Position numbers and translations under genes: made by a program | In this document: in pieces, positions 8,911-17,822 of the stretch | Layout: each line of letters begins with the position of its first letter | How positions within the stretch are numbered: position 1 is the stretch's first letter | The notes under the pieces: model-generated | What the model saw: only the letters and a program-made list of their open reading frames with translations | Database searches by the model: none | Told to the model about the DNA's origin: nothing | Assembly (NCBI RefSeq): GCF_013283745.1 | Contig: NZ_JABSTZ010000001.1 | Span: forward strand, 762,406 to 826,405 | Direction: 5' to 3' | Length of the DNA stretch: 64,000 nt | Origin: Aeromicrobium stalagmiti | GTDB taxonomy: Bacteria; Actinomycetota; Actinomycetes; Propionibacteriales; Nocardioidaceae

Positions 8911-8934
8911 CTAACTTAGGTTAGCCTATCCACG
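8911..8934. promoter_or_regulatory. IdeR/DtxR-like iron box upstream of siderophore operon
   Basis: The 19-mer at 8916-8934 matches the DtxR/IdeR consensus TTAGGTTAGSCTAACCTAA at 15 positions; the left 13 are perfect. A second, overlapping dyad CTAACTTAGGTTAG (8911-8924) shares half of it, as seen in sites that bind two dimers. It lies about 40 nt upstream of the binding-protein start, where a repressor would cover the promoter. Confidence 0.75.
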
Positions 8935-8970
8935 CCAGCGAGGTGACGCGCTCCACACGCACGGTCCTCG

Positions 8971-9060
8971 GCCGGAGCCCGTGCAGGAGTTGTCCACACC
9001 CGTTCGGTGCCGGTCTTGCAGGGCGAAGAGGGTGTCGGTGGTCGCATCTAGGTTGGATGC
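8971..9060 (+). promoter_or_regulatory. Upstream flank and leaderless promoter of the DUF222-HNH gene
   Basis: TAGGTT at 9049-9054 lies 6 nt before the ATG at 9061, fitting a leaderless transcript. Further up, 8971-9002 holds TTGTCCACA (8990-8998), identical to the preferred actinobacterial DnaA box, within a segment that recurs next to the gene remnant at 43863. Whether DnaA binds is unknown. Confidence 0.5.
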
Positions 9061-10260
9061 ATGGCCACCTCGACCGCACCCGACACCGGCGTCATCGTCG
9101 ACGTGCTGGTCGACGCCGCACGGGATCGAGCCCGGGCAGAAGCCCGCGAGATGGCCACGATGATGGCGTTGCGTGACACCGAGATGGCCCGCACCGCGCA
9201 CGTCGAGCCACCGATGCGACGCCACGCCGAACGATCCGCGATCGCGTTGACGATCGCCGAGGCCACCGGCCTGTCCGAAGGACAGGTCGTGACCCGCATG
9301 TCGGCTGCCGACACCGTCCGCGACCAGTCGCCGACGACCTGGTCGGCGTTCACCAACGGGCTCATCGACTGGGCCCGGGTCCGCGAGATCGCTGCCACGA
9401 TCACCGTGTTGAAGCGGGCCGACTCGATCCACCGCCTCGACGCCCGCGTCGTGGACTTCGCGACCGAGCACACCACCGCCGAGCTCCGCCAGTGGTTGGC
9501 GAGGTTCGCGCGCCGGGTCGAGGCCGACCTGGCCGTCGAACGCGCCGACGACGCCCGCGAAGGCCGGCACGTGTCGATCCGCCACGGCGAGGACTCCATG
9601 GCCAGCCTCTACGCCTACCTCCCGTCCCACGAAGCCGCAGCCATCGCCGCCCGCCTGCGCTCCGAGACCCGCAAACCCGCCAACTCCAACGAGCCCGGTG
9701 ACACCCGCACCCTGCCCCAGCGCGAGGCCGACGTGCTGGTCGCCTGGTGCCTGGGAGCCAACGCCGCGACGTCAGCGATCGACGCCAACATCGCCGTCAT
9801 GATCGACGCCGATGTCCTCGCCGGCGCCCATCCGGGACTCGCCGAAGCCGCTGACAGGTCCTGGGCCGTCCCCGCGACCTGGATCGCCGACGTCGCCGCC
9901 CGCGGAGGCACGTTCTGAAACCGGATCGTCCGTCAACCCGTCACCGGCGACGTCCTGTCCCACGAATACCTCGGCCGGTTCTGCCCCGACACCCTCAAGA
10001 CCGCCCTGCAGTTCCTCCACGGCACCTGCCAGTCACCCGGATGCATGGTCCCCGCCCAGCACTGCGACATCGACCACCGACAACCCTGGCCAACCGGACC
10101 CACCACCGCCGACAACCTCGGCCCCCTCTGCCGACGCCACCACACCTACAAAGGCCACGGCCTCCTGCGCTGGACCACCCGACCACCACAACCGGCACCC
10201 ACCAACAGCATCCTGGAGCTCCACACCCGCCGCACCCTCATGCACTACACCGCGGCGTAG
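9061..10260 (+). pseudogene. DUF222-HNH endonuclease (13E12-repeat family), interrupted by an in-frame TGA
   Basis: The intact frame would encode 399 residues: an N-terminal helical DUF222 region (residues 1-285) and a C-terminal HNH nuclease domain with the motif [16 protein letters not shown] and [11 protein letters not shown]. The frame is closed once, by TGA at 9916-9918 (codon 286), between GGTF and [10 protein letters not shown]. Relatives usually have a tryptophan near this point, so TGG to TGA is the simplest explanation. The first part could still give a 285-residue protein without a nuclease domain; the HNH part alone could start at ATG 10045. These genes occur in many copies in actinobacteria and behave like selfish elements; no function is proven. 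A sequencing error cannot be excluded. Confidence 0.85.
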
Positions 10261-10280
10261 TCAGCGATCCCCGGACGCAC

Positions 10281-10314
10281 GACGCCCCCGGAACCTCTCG
10301 GTACCGGGGGCGTC
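10281..10314. terminator. Hairpin terminator between converging genes
   Basis: A perfect 11-bp stem (GACGCCCCCGG paired with CCGGGGGCGTC) closes a 12-nt loop. It lies between the end of the HNH gene and the end of fadB, so it can serve both strands. No long T-run follows, as is common in high-GC actinobacteria. Confidence 0.75.
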
Positions 10315-10328
10315 GGTGGTGGTGCGGG

Positions 10329-12518
10329 TCAGACGTACTTCTCGCCGTTCTTGGCCTTCTCGAGCAGCGAGGCGGGCGGGGTGAACCGGTCGCCGTACTT
10401 CTCGGCCAGCTCCTGGGCGCGGGCCGTGAAGGCCCCGATGCCGATCGAGCCGTCGGCGGCCTCGTAGCCGTTGACGTACTGGATCGCACCGCCCTGCAGC
10501 GCCGGGAAGCCGATGCCGAAGATCGAGCCGATGTTGGCGTCCTGGGTCGTGCGGAGCACGCCCTCGTCGAGGCACTTGATCGTCTCGAGGCTCATGATGA
10601 ACGTCAGACGCTCCTTGAGGTCCTCGAAGGCCGGCTGCTCGGGAGCGACCGGGAACTGCTCGGTCAGACCGCTCCACAGTCCCTGACGCTTGCCGTCGAC
10701 GTACTCGTAGAAGCCGGCACCCTTGAGGCGGCTGGGACGTCCGAGCTCGATCATCGTGTCGATGATCTTCTCGGCGGCGTGCGCGTCCCACGTGCCGCCG
10801 GCCTCCTCGACGGCTGCCCTCGACTCGTTGCGGATCTTGACCATGAGCTCCATGTTGAGCTCGTCCGTCAGCTGGAGCACGGGGGCCGGGAAGCCGGCCT
10901 GGGTCGTGGCCCGCTCGATCGAGACCGGCGAGACGCCCTCGGCGAGCATGCCGATGCCCTCGTTGACGAACGTGCCGATGACGCGGCTGGTGAAGAAGCC
11001 GCGGCTGTCGCCGACGACGATCGGGGTCTTCTTGATCGCCTTGGTGTAGTCGATGACGCGGGCGATGGCCTCGTCCGACGTCTTCTCACCCGCGATGATC
11101 TCGACGAGCGGCATCTTGTCGACCGGCGAGAAGAAGTGGATGCCGATGAAGTCCTCGGGACGCTCCACGCCGTCGGCGAGGATCGTGATCGGCAGGGTGG
11201 ACGTGTTGGAGCCCAGGAGCGCGTCGGACTTGACGACCTTCTGCAGCTCGCCGAACACGTCGTGCTTGAGCTTGACCGACTCGAAGACGGCCTCGATGAC
11301 GAAGTCGGCACCCTCGAGGTCGGCGTAGTCGGCGGTCGGCGTGATGCGCGCCAGCAGCTCGTCGGCCTTCTCCTGCGACAGGCGGCCGCGCGAGACGGCC
11401 TTGTCGACGAGGTTCTGGCTGTAGGCCTTGCCCTTCTCGGCAGCGGCGAGCTCGACGTCCTTCAGCACGACCTGGAAGCCGGCCTTGGCCGAGACGTAGG
11501 CGATGCCCGCGCCCATCATGCCGGCGCCGATGACGGCGATCTTCTCGGCCTTGGTCGGCTCGATGCCCTCGGGACGCGACTTGCCGGCGTTGATGGCGCC
11601 GAGGTCGAAGAAGAAGGCCTGCGTCATGTTCTTGAACTGCTGGCCCACGATGAGCTCGACCAGGTAGCGCGACTCGATGCGGGTCGCGGTCTCGAAGTCG
11701 ACCTGCGAGCCCTCGATCGCGGCGCTCATGATGTTGCGCGGCGCCTTGTAGAGCGCACCCTTGGTCTGCTTGCGCAGGTTGGCGGGGAACGCGGGCAGGA
11801 ACGCTGCGAACTTCGGGGTCGACGGGGTGCCGCCGGGGATGCGGTAGCCCTTGCGGTCCCACGGCTGCGTGGCGGCTTCCTCGTTGCCGACGTTGGCCTC
11901 GATCCAGGCCTTCGCGGCGGGGAGCAGCTCGTCTTGCGTCGCGACGATCTCGTCGACGAGGCCCTCCGCGAGCGCCTTGGACGGCTTGAGCTGCTGGCCC
12001 TGGAGCAGGAACTTCATGAGGGCGTCGGAGATGCCGAACATGCGGACCGTGCGGGTCACGCCGCCGCCGCCGGGCAGCAGGCCGAGGGTCGCCTCGGGCA
12101 GGCCGATCGAGTAGCCGCCGTCGACCGCGATGCGGTGGTGGGCCGCGAGCGCGATCTCGAGCCCACCGCCGAGCGCGGCACCGTTGATCGCCGCGACGAC
12201 GGGCTTGCCCATCGTCTCGAGCTGGCGCAGCGTCGCCTTGATGGCCTCGACGTTGGCGAACAGCGCCTCGGCGTCGGCCGGCGTCGCCTGGGTCATGAGC
12301 TTGAGGTCGCCGCCGGCGAAGAAGGTCTTCTTCGCCGAGGAGATGATGACGCCCTTGATCGACTCGGGGTCGTTCGCGACGTCCTTGGCCAGGCGGTCGA
12401 CGGCCGCAGCCATCGAGTCCGCGTAGTCCTGGTTCATCGTGTTGGCGCTCTGGTTGGGGTCGTCCAGGACGAGGTTGACGATGCCGCCCTCGACCTCGTA
12501 ACGCACTGCTTCAGTCAT
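10329..12518 (-). CDS. fadB: Fatty-acid oxidation multifunctional protein (enoyl-CoA hydratase / 3-hydroxyacyl-CoA dehydrogenase)
   Basis: A 729-residue two-domain enzyme. Residues 1-300 are the crotonase-like hydratase with FFAGGDLKLM and the oxyanion segment GAALGGGLEIAL. From about residue 330 follows the NAD-binding domain, VIGAGMMGAGIAYVSAKAG, then the dehydrogenase domain with the catalytic region GIHFFSPVDKMPLVEI and a C-terminal helical repeat. It hydrates enoyl-CoA and oxidises L-3-hydroxyacyl-CoA in beta-oxidation. It follows the thiolase gene after 33 nt, so the pair forms the fadAB operon read from the promoter near 13850. Confidence 0.95.
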   Translation of the reverse strand: MTEAVRYEVEGGIVNLVLDDPNQSANTMNQDYADSMAAAVDRLAKDVANDPESIKGVIISSAKKTFFAGGDLKLMTQATPADAEALFANVEAIKATLRQLETMGKPVVAAINGAALGGGLEIALAAHHRIAVDGGYSIGLPEATLGLLPGGGGVTRTVRMFGISDALMKFLLQGQQLKPSKALAEGLVDEIVATQDELLPAAKAWIEANVGNEEAATQPWDRKGYRIPGGTPSTPKFAAFLPAFPANLRKQTKGALYKAPRNIMSAAIEGSQVDFETATRIESRYLVELIVGQQFKNMTQAFFFDLGAINAGKSRPEGIEPTKAEKIAVIGAGMMGAGIAYVSAKAGFQVVLKDVELAAAEKGKAYSQNLVDKAVSRGRLSQEKADELLARITPTADYADLEGADFVIEAVFESVKLKHDVFGELQKVVKSDALLGSNTSTLPITILADGVERPEDFIGIHFFSPVDKMPLVEIIAGEKTSDEAIARVIDYTKAIKKTPIVVGDSRGFFTSRVIGTFVNEGIGMLAEGVSPVSIERATTQAGFPAPVLQLTDELNMELMVKIRNESRAAVEEAGGTWDAHAAEKIIDTMIELGRPSRLKGAGFYEYVDGKRQGLWSGLTEQFPVAPEQPAFEDLKERLTFIMSLETIKCLDEGVLRTTQDANIGSIFGIGFPALQGGAIQYVNGYEAADGSIGIGAFTARAQELAEKYGDRFTPPASLLEKAKNGEKYV

Positions 12519-12551
12519 GTGTGTGTTCTTTTCGTGAGGAGTGGGAGGGGA

Positions 12552-13769
12552 TCAGCTGAGGCGCTCGACGACGGTGGCGATGCCCATGCCGCCTCCGACG
12601 CAGAGGGTGGCCAGGCCGTAGCGCTGGTCGCGGCGCTCGAGCTCGTCGATCAGGGTGCCGAGGATCATCGCACCGGTCGCGCCGAGCGGGTGACCCATGG
12701 CGATCGATCCACCGTTGACGTTGGTCTGGTCGTGCGGGTAGCCGCCGAGGTCCTTCATGAGGCGCAGGGCGACAGCCGCGAAGGCCTCGTTGATCTCGAG
12801 CAGGTCGATGTCGCCGACGCTCAGGCCGGCGCGGTCGAGCGCCTTGAGGCTGGCCGGGCCGGGGCCCGTCAGCATGATGGTCGGCTCCGAGCCGGAGACG
12901 GCGGCCGACAGGATGCGGGCGCGCGGCTTGAGGCCGTGACGCTCACCGGCGGCCTCGTTGCCGATCAGCACGAGTGCGGCGCCGTCGACGATGCCCGAGG
13001 AGTTGCCGGCGTGGTGGACGTGGTTGATCTTCTCGACCCAGTGGTACTTCTCGAGCGCGACGGAGTCGAAGCCGCCCTGGTCGCCGATCTGCGCGAACGA
13101 GGCCGGCAGTCCGCCGAGGCTCTCGGCCGTGGTGCCCTCGCGCACGAACTCGTCGTGGTCGAGGATCGTGAGGCCCGAGGCGTCCTTGACCGGGATGACC
13201 GAGTTGGCGAAGTAGCCGTTGGCGATCGCCTTGGCGGCACGCGCCTGCGACTCGGCGGCGAACGTGTCGACGTCGAGGCGGCTGTAGCCCTCGATCGTCG
13301 CGATGAGGTCGGCGCCGATGCCCTGGGGCACGAAGTCGGTGTCGAACGAGGTGCGCGGGTCCATGGCCCAGGCGCCACCGTCGGAGCCCATGGGGACACG
13401 GCTCATCGACTCGACACCGCCGGCGAGGATGAGGTCCTCCCAGCCGGAACGGACGCGGGCCGAGGCCTGGTTGACGGCCTCGAGGCCGGACGCGCAGAAG
13501 CGGTTGAGCTGGACACCGGCGACGGTGTCGGGCAGACCGGCGGCGAGCGCAGCGGTCTTGGCGATGTCGCCACCCTGGTCGCCGACGGGCGAGACGCTGC
13601 CGAGGATCAGGTCCTCGATGCCGTCGGTGTCGAGGGAGGGGTTGCGCTTGCGCATCTCGTCGATCAGGCCGGTCACGAGCGAGATCGGCTTGACCTCGTG
13701 AAGTGAGCCGGTCTTCTTGCCGCGACCACGGGGGGTGCGGATGGCGTCATAGACGAAGGCCTCGGTCAT
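12552..13769 (-). CDS. fadA: Acetyl-CoA C-acyltransferase (thiolase)
   Basis: A 405-residue thiolase. The acyl-accepting cysteine is Cys 92 in [11 protein letters not shown]. The C-terminal catalytic pair is visible as [14 protein letters not shown] (His) and LCVGGGMG (Cys). It cleaves 3-ketoacyl-CoA, the last step of beta-oxidation, and partners the FadB-type protein encoded downstream. AAGGAAA lies 6 nt before the ATG. The 17-bp palindrome at 13843-13859 is 73 nt upstream of the start; the same palindrome occurs before the MerR gene and the CoA-transferase gene, so control by that MerR protein is likely. Confidence 0.95.
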   Translation of the reverse strand: MTEAFVYDAIRTPRGRGKKTGSLHEVKPISLVTGLIDEMRKRNPSLDTDGIEDLILGSVSPVGDQGGDIAKTAALAAGLPDTVAGVQLNRFCASGLEAVNQASARVRSGWEDLILAGGVESMSRVPMGSDGGAWAMDPRTSFDTDFVPQGIGADLIATIEGYSRLDVDTFAAESQARAAKAIANGYFANSVIPVKDASGLTILDHDEFVREGTTAESLGGLPASFAQIGDQGGFDSVALEKYHWVEKINHVHHAGNSSGIVDGAALVLIGNEAAGERHGLKPRARILSAAVSGSEPTIMLTGPGPASLKALDRAGLSVGDIDLLEINEAFAAVALRLMKDLGGYPHDQTNVNGGSIAMGHPLGATGAMILGTLIDELERRDQRYGLATLCVGGGMGIATVVERLS

Positions 13770-13842
13770 AGCGGTTTCCTTACGAGAAAAAAGTCTCAGG
13801 ATCAGGTGGAAGAGACGTCAGCAGAACTGACATCCCCGATTG

Positions 13843-13859
13843 TGACACCATCACTGTCA
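13843..13859. promoter_or_regulatory. 17-bp palindromic box upstream of fadAB (MerR-regulon candidate)
   Basis: TGACA-CCATCAC-TGTCA, perfect 5-bp half-sites with a 7-bp spacer. Near-identical boxes lie at 15899-15915 and 18988-19004, and nowhere else that I could see in the window. All three front genes of the fatty-acid oxidation cluster. Binding by the MerR protein encoded at 15935 is inference. Confidence 0.6.
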
Positions 13860-13887
13860 AAGTCAAAGGGTCGGGGTGTGGCGGCCG

Positions 13888-15858
13888 TCACGCCCGACGA
13901 TGGATGCGCGCGCCGCCGACCAGGCCAGTTCCCGCCGCGACGAGGCCGCCGCCCAGGGCCAGCAGGGAGAGCGGCGCACCTCCCGTGTCGGGCAGCACCG
14001 CGTCACCCGCCGGATCGCTCGCTTCGTCACCCGTGCCGTCGTCCGTGCCGTCGTCGCCGTCGTCACCCGGGTCGCCGGGCTGGTCGGCCTCCGCCACGAC
14101 GGTGAAGTCCTCGGCACCGAAGTCACCCCCCGCCTCGGGGACGACGCGGGTGCGGCTGTCGTCGCCCACGACCTCCGTGCCGCCCGGGGGCGTGAGGACG
14201 ATCGTGTAGGTGCCGGGGTCGAGCCCGGTCACCGCGTAGTTGCCCTCGGCGTCGGTCGTGAGCTCCTCGGAGTAGTCGCCGGGCCCGGTGATCGTGATCG
14301 TCGCCCCTAGCACCGGGTCGTCGCTGTCGACGTCGGTCACCGTGCCGCCGATCGACCCGGGACGACTCAGCACGAAGTCGACGTCGGCCGCGCCGGGGTC
14401 GACACCGGTCCGGGCCGGGACGGGCCGGTAGGGCGCGGGCGGGTCGGGGATCGTCACGGAGTAGTCCGTGTCGGGCAGCCGCGGGAAGGTGTAGCGGCCG
14501 TCGGTGTCCGTGGTGGCCCGGGCGACCTCGGTGCCGCCGGCGTCCGTCAGCACGACCGTCACCCCGGCGACCGGGCCCTCGCCGTCGGTGACCGCGCCGC
14601 CGATGGCCGGCCGCGCGGCGAGGACGAAGTCACGATCGGTCACCGGCTCGGTGTCGGAGGCCTCGATCGTCACCGCCCCCGGCGACGAGTCGACGGTGTA
14701 GCCGGCCGGGGCGTCGACCTCGAGCGAGTAGGAGCCGGCGGGGTTGGTGTCGAACAGGTAGCGACCGGCGCTGTCGGTCGTGATGGTGCGAGGCCCTCCG
14801 GGACCGTCGATCGTCACCTCGGCGCCGCCGATCGGTGCGCCGTCGTCGTCGGTGACGGTGCCCGAGATCGGCACCGGCACGATCGCCCGGATCGCGAAGT
14901 CGGCCTGGTCGTCCCCGTCGGTGAGGTCGACCGGACGAGAGGTCGCCCCTTCGGCGATGCAGCCGTCCGGCAGTTCTGCGAGCTCGACGCGGAAGTCGGC
15001 GGCGGACGCGACGCCCTCGAAGGAGTAGTCACCGGCACCGTTCGTCGTGGTCTCGGCGAGCACCGCGCCGTCACCACCGAGGAGCTGCACGCCGACGCCG
15101 TCCGCTGCACAGGCGTCACCGGAGGCCGCGACCGTGCCGGTGACGTCGTGACGCTTGACCGCGAACCAGGTCTGGTAGACGGGGAACCCCGATCGCCGCG
15201 TGAAGGTGAACGTCAGCGAGCGCAGGGGCACGGTCGGCTCGAACCAGCCGGCGGCGCCGTAGGTGTCTGTGGCGGCGTCGTTGCCCGTCAGGGTGCGGGT
15301 CGTCCCGCTCCACGAGGGGAGGTCCTGGGGCTCACCCGAAGAGCACCCGCTCGGCCGGGGCGAGGTCGCGCACAGGTTGAACGCCGTCCGGAAGCCCAGC
15401 TCGGCGGCGGTCGCCTCGTCGCCCGTGGCGGTCGTGGCCGAGACCCGCACCTGGTCGGCGTCGACGTCACCGAGCACGAATGCCCATCCGGCGGGCGTCG
15501 GCCGCTCGAACGCATAGCGCGTGATCGACGGCGACGACGCGGAGTCGGCCTGCGGCCGCAGGTTGAGGTAGGGCCGGTTGCGGCTCGAGCCGTACTCCAG
15601 CCCGACCGGCGAGTTCTCGCCGAACCACGTGCTGGCGCCGCTCTGGACTCCGACCTGGCCCGAGCGCGACGTCGATGTCACGGCGGCCTGCGGAAAGCCG
15701 GTCGCCGGCAGCTGCATCGAGGTCGAGTAGTTCGTCGACGACCCCTCGAGCGGCTCGAAGTCGCCGATCGCCGTCGTCGTCGTCGCTGCGACGGCCGGTG
15801 CTGCGACTCCCAGCACGACGGCGCACAGGCTCAGCAGGATCGTTGCGATGCGCGACAC
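13888..15858 (-). CDS. LPXTG-anchored surface protein with repeated Cna B / carboxypeptidase-regulatory-like domains
   Basis: A 656-residue exported protein. A signal peptide (residues 1-24, ending AAPAVAA) is followed by about 200 residues of unknown fold, then four beta-sandwich repeats of 70-90 residues recognisable by GxVTDxDGAPIGGAEVTI and TDSAGRYLF. An Asp/Gly-rich spacer leads to the sortase signal LPDTG at residue 622, a hydrophobic segment and a basic tail. It is thus expected on the cell wall, as an adhesin or scaffold. The GTG start is preceded by a run of eight G that may act as ribosome-binding site. It sits between fadA and merR, and shares the upstream region containing the 15899 box with merR. 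Confidence 0.85.
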   Translation of the reverse strand: MSRIATILLSLCAVVLGVAAPAVAATTTTAIGDFEPLEGSSTNYSTSMQLPATGFPQAAVTSTSRSGQVGVQSGASTWFGENSPVGLEYGSSRNRPYLNLRPQADSASSPSITRYAFERPTPAGWAFVLGDVDADQVRVSATTATGDEATAAELGFRTAFNLCATSPRPSGCSSGEPQDLPSWSGTTRTLTGNDAATDTYGAAGWFEPTVPLRSLTFTFTRRSGFPVYQTWFAVKRHDVTGTVAASGDACAADGVGVQLLGGDGAVLAETTTNGAGDYSFEGVASAADFRVELAELPDGCIAEGATSRPVDLTDGDDQADFAIRAIVPVPISGTVTDDDGAPIGGAEVTIDGPGGPRTITTDSAGRYLFDTNPAGSYSLEVDAPAGYTVDSSPGAVTIEASDTEPVTDRDFVLAARPAIGGAVTDGEGPVAGVTVVLTDAGGTEVARATTDTDGRYTFPRLPDTDYSVTIPDPPAPYRPVPARTGVDPGAADVDFVLSRPGSIGGTVTDVDSDDPVLGATITITGPGDYSEELTTDAEGNYAVTGLDPGTYTIVLTPPGGTEVVGDDSRTRVVPEAGGDFGAEDFTVVAEADQPGDPGDDGDDGTDDGTGDEASDPAGDAVLPDTGGAPLSLLALGGGLVAAGTGLVGGARIHRRA

Positions 15859-15898
15859 GCGGCCCCCCCCGGGATGGTGATGCCCCGAGCCTAGACCG

Positions 15899-15915
15899 CG
15901 ACAGCATCACTGTCA
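15899..15915. promoter_or_regulatory. 17-bp box between the LPXTG gene and merR
   Basis: CGACAGCATCACTGTCA differs from the fadAB box at two positions. It lies 19 nt before the merR ATG, upstream of a TACGCT box (15923-15928) that is 6 nt from the ATG, so it covers the -35 and spacer zone where MerR proteins bind. The divergent LPXTG gene starts 40 nt away on the other side. Confidence 0.6.
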
Positions 15916-15934
15916 CGGGGACTACGCTCGACCC

Positions 15935-16657
15935 ATGACTCCCAGCCCCGCCGAGACGATGAGCGTCGAGCAGCTCGCCTCCCGCGTCGGCATGTCCGTG
16001 CGGACCGTGCGCTTCTACGCCGGCCGCGGGCTCATCCCGCCGCCGCGTCGCGAGGGACGCAACGGGTTCTACGGCCCCGACCACCTGGCCCGGCTCGAGC
16101 TCGTCCGCGAGCTGCAGGCCCACGGCTTCACGCTGTCGGCGATCGAGGGCTACCTCGAGAACATCCCGAGCGACGCCAACCCCGAGCAGGTCGCCCTGCA
16201 CCGCACGCTGCTCGCGCCCTGGATGGCCGACCGCCCCGAGCAGCTCGACCGGCCCGCGCTCGAGCTGCGGGCCGGGCGCGCGCTCAGCGACCACGACCTC
16301 GAGATGCTCATCGCCCTCGGGGTCGTCGAGCCGACGCCGGCCGAGGACGTCTTCCAGGTCGCCCCGGCCCACCTCGCGATCGGCATCCAGTTCATCGAGA
16401 CCGACATGCCGATCGAGGTCGCGCACGCGTCCCGCCGCATCTTCGACGAGGCGGGCAAGGCCGTCGCGCGCGAGATCACCGAGGTGTTCCGCACCATGTG
16501 GTGGCCCGAGCTGCGCGCCTCAGGCCGACCCGTCGAGGACATCACGGCCCTCATCGAGCGGTTCAAGCCGCTGACGATCCAGGCCCTCGTGACGGCCTAC
16601 GAGACGGCCGTCGACGAGGGCAAGCGCGAGACCGTCCGCCGCCGCACCGAGAGCTAG
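15935..16657 (+). CDS. MerR-family transcriptional regulator
   Basis: A 240-residue protein with the winged helix-turn-helix of MerR at residues 9-75: EQLASRVGMSVRTVRFYAGR, then the wing segment GFYGPDHLARLELV. The remaining 165 residues are a helical effector domain with no cysteine pair for metal binding, so a small-molecule or acyl-CoA ligand is more likely than a metal. The transcript seems leaderless (TACGCT 6 nt before ATG). It lies between two fatty-acid oxidation operons whose upstream regions share its own palindrome, which points to an autoregulated local regulon. The TAG stop overlaps the convergent acyl-CoA dehydrogenase stop in CTAG. Confidence 0.88.
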   Translation: MTPSPAETMSVEQLASRVGMSVRTVRFYAGRGLIPPPRREGRNGFYGPDHLARLELVRELQAHGFTLSAIEGYLENIPSDANPEQVALHRTLLAPWMADRPEQLDRPALELRAGRALSDHDLEMLIALGVVEPTPAEDVFQVAPAHLAIGIQFIETDMPIEVAHASRRIFDEAGKAVAREITEVFRTMWWPELRASGRPVEDITALIERFKPLTIQALVTAYETAVDEGKRETVRRRTES

Positions 16658-17796
16658 ATGCCCAGGCCGCGGCCGACGATCTCCTTCATGATCTCGGTCG
16701 TGCCGCCGTAGATCGTCTGGATGCGGGTGTCGAGGTAGGCCTTCGAGATCGGGTACTCGCTCATGTAGCCGTAGCCACCGTGCAGCTGCAGGCACTGGTC
16801 GGCGACCTTCTTCTGCAGCTCGGTCGTCCACCACTTGCCCATCGCCGCGTCCTCGACGGTCAGCGTCTTGGTGTTGAGCTCGGTGATCGAGCGGTCGACG
16901 AACACCTGGGCGATCTGCGCCTCGGTCTCGAGCTCGGCGAGCGTGAAGCGCGAGTTCTGGAACGAGCCGATCGGCTTGCCGAACGCCTTGCGCTCCTTGA
17001 CGTAGTCGAGCGTCATGTCGATCATCCGGCGGCAGGCCGCTGCGGCGACAACTGAGATCGAGAGCCGCTCCTGCGGGAGCTTCTCCATCAGGTAGATGAA
17101 GCCGTGGCCGGCCTCGCCCAGCAGGTTGGTGCGGGGCACCCGCACGTTGTCGAAGAACAGCTCGGCGGTGTCCTGCGCCTTGAGGCCGATCTTGTCGAGG
17201 TTGCGCCCACGCTCGAAGCCCTCGGCGCCGCGCTCGACGGCGATCAGCGAGAAGCCCATCGCGCCGGCGGAGGCGTCGGTCTGGCAGACGACGATCACGA
17301 AGTCGGCGTTGATGCCGTTGGTGATGAACGTCTTGGAGCCGTTGATGACGTACTCGTCGCCGTCGAGGACCGCCGTCGTCTTGATGCCCTGCAGGTCCGA
17401 GCCGGTGCCCGGCTCGGTCATCGCGATGGCGGTGATCATCTCGCCGCTGCAGAACGTCGGGAACCAGCGGGCCTTCTGCTCCTCGGTCGCGAGGCTCAGC
17501 AGGTAGCCGGAGACCAGGTCGGTCTGGATGACGAAGCCGATGCCGCTGGCGCCGATGCGGGTGATCTCCTCGGTGAGGATCGCGTTGTAGCGGAAGTCGT
17601 CGACGCCGCCGCCGCCGAACTCCTCGGGCATCATGAAGCCGAGCAGGCCCAGGTCGCCGGCCTTGGTCCAGATCTCCCGCGGGACGATCGAGTCCTTCTC
17701 CCACTGCTCGTGGTGCGGGGCGATCTCCTTCTCGCAGAAGGTGCGGACGGTGTCGCGGAACGCCTCGTGGTCGGCGTCGAAGATGTTGCGCTTCAT
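16654..17796 (-). CDS. Acyl-CoA dehydrogenase
   Basis: A 380-residue flavoprotein of the acyl-CoA dehydrogenase family. Visible are the FAD/substrate segment AMTEPGTGSDLQGI, the region KAFGKPIGSFQ, the motif QLHGGYGYMSEYP and, near the C-terminus, YGGTTEIMKEIVGRGLG with the presumed catalytic glutamate. It makes the 2,3-double bond of acyl-CoA using an electron-transfer flavoprotein. It follows the CoA-transferase gene after 26 nt on the same strand, so the two form an operon. Chain-length or branched-chain preference is not readable. Confidence 0.93.
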   Translation of the reverse strand: MKRNIFDADHEAFRDTVRTFCEKEIAPHHEQWEKDSIVPREIWTKAGDLGLLGFMMPEEFGGGGVDDFRYNAILTEEITRIGASGIGFVIQTDLVSGYLLSLATEEQKARWFPTFCSGEMITAIAMTEPGTGSDLQGIKTTAVLDGDEYVINGSKTFITNGINADFVIVVCQTDASAGAMGFSLIAVERGAEGFERGRNLDKIGLKAQDTAELFFDNVRVPRTNLLGEAGHGFIYLMEKLPQERLSISVVAAAACRRMIDMTLDYVKERKAFGKPIGSFQNSRFTLAELETEAQIAQVFVDRSITELNTKTLTVEDAAMGKWWTTELQKKVADQCLQLHGGYGYMSEYPISKAYLDTRIQTIYGGTTEIMKEIVGRGLGI

Positions 17797-17822
17797 GGGT
17801 GTCCCTGTCTCTCGGTCGGTGT

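Noticed and set aside
9916..9918. TGA read as selenocysteine
   Set aside because: The position corresponds to a tryptophan in relatives, no selenocysteine insertion element is apparent, and the DUF222-HNH family has no known selenoproteins.
10041..13706. A 1221-codon open frame on the + strand opposite fadB and fadA
   Set aside because: Open only because of GC-biased codon use in the real genes on the other strand. The translation is low-complexity (Arg, Gly, Val, Asp, Leu) with no family motif. The same holds for long antisense frames at 1199-2560, 26710-28947, 40118-42295 and elsewhere.
13900..14100. Tandem repeat array in the LPXTG gene spacer
   Set aside because: The Asp/Gly/Thr-rich stretch before LPDTG is low in complexity but has no constant repeat unit; it is the usual wall-spanning spacer.
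16654..16657. CTAG at converging stops here and at 42457 as a regulatory site
   Set aside because: Four bases overlapping stop codons are explained by TAG on both strands; CTAG rarity is common in bacteria and nothing else marks the sites.
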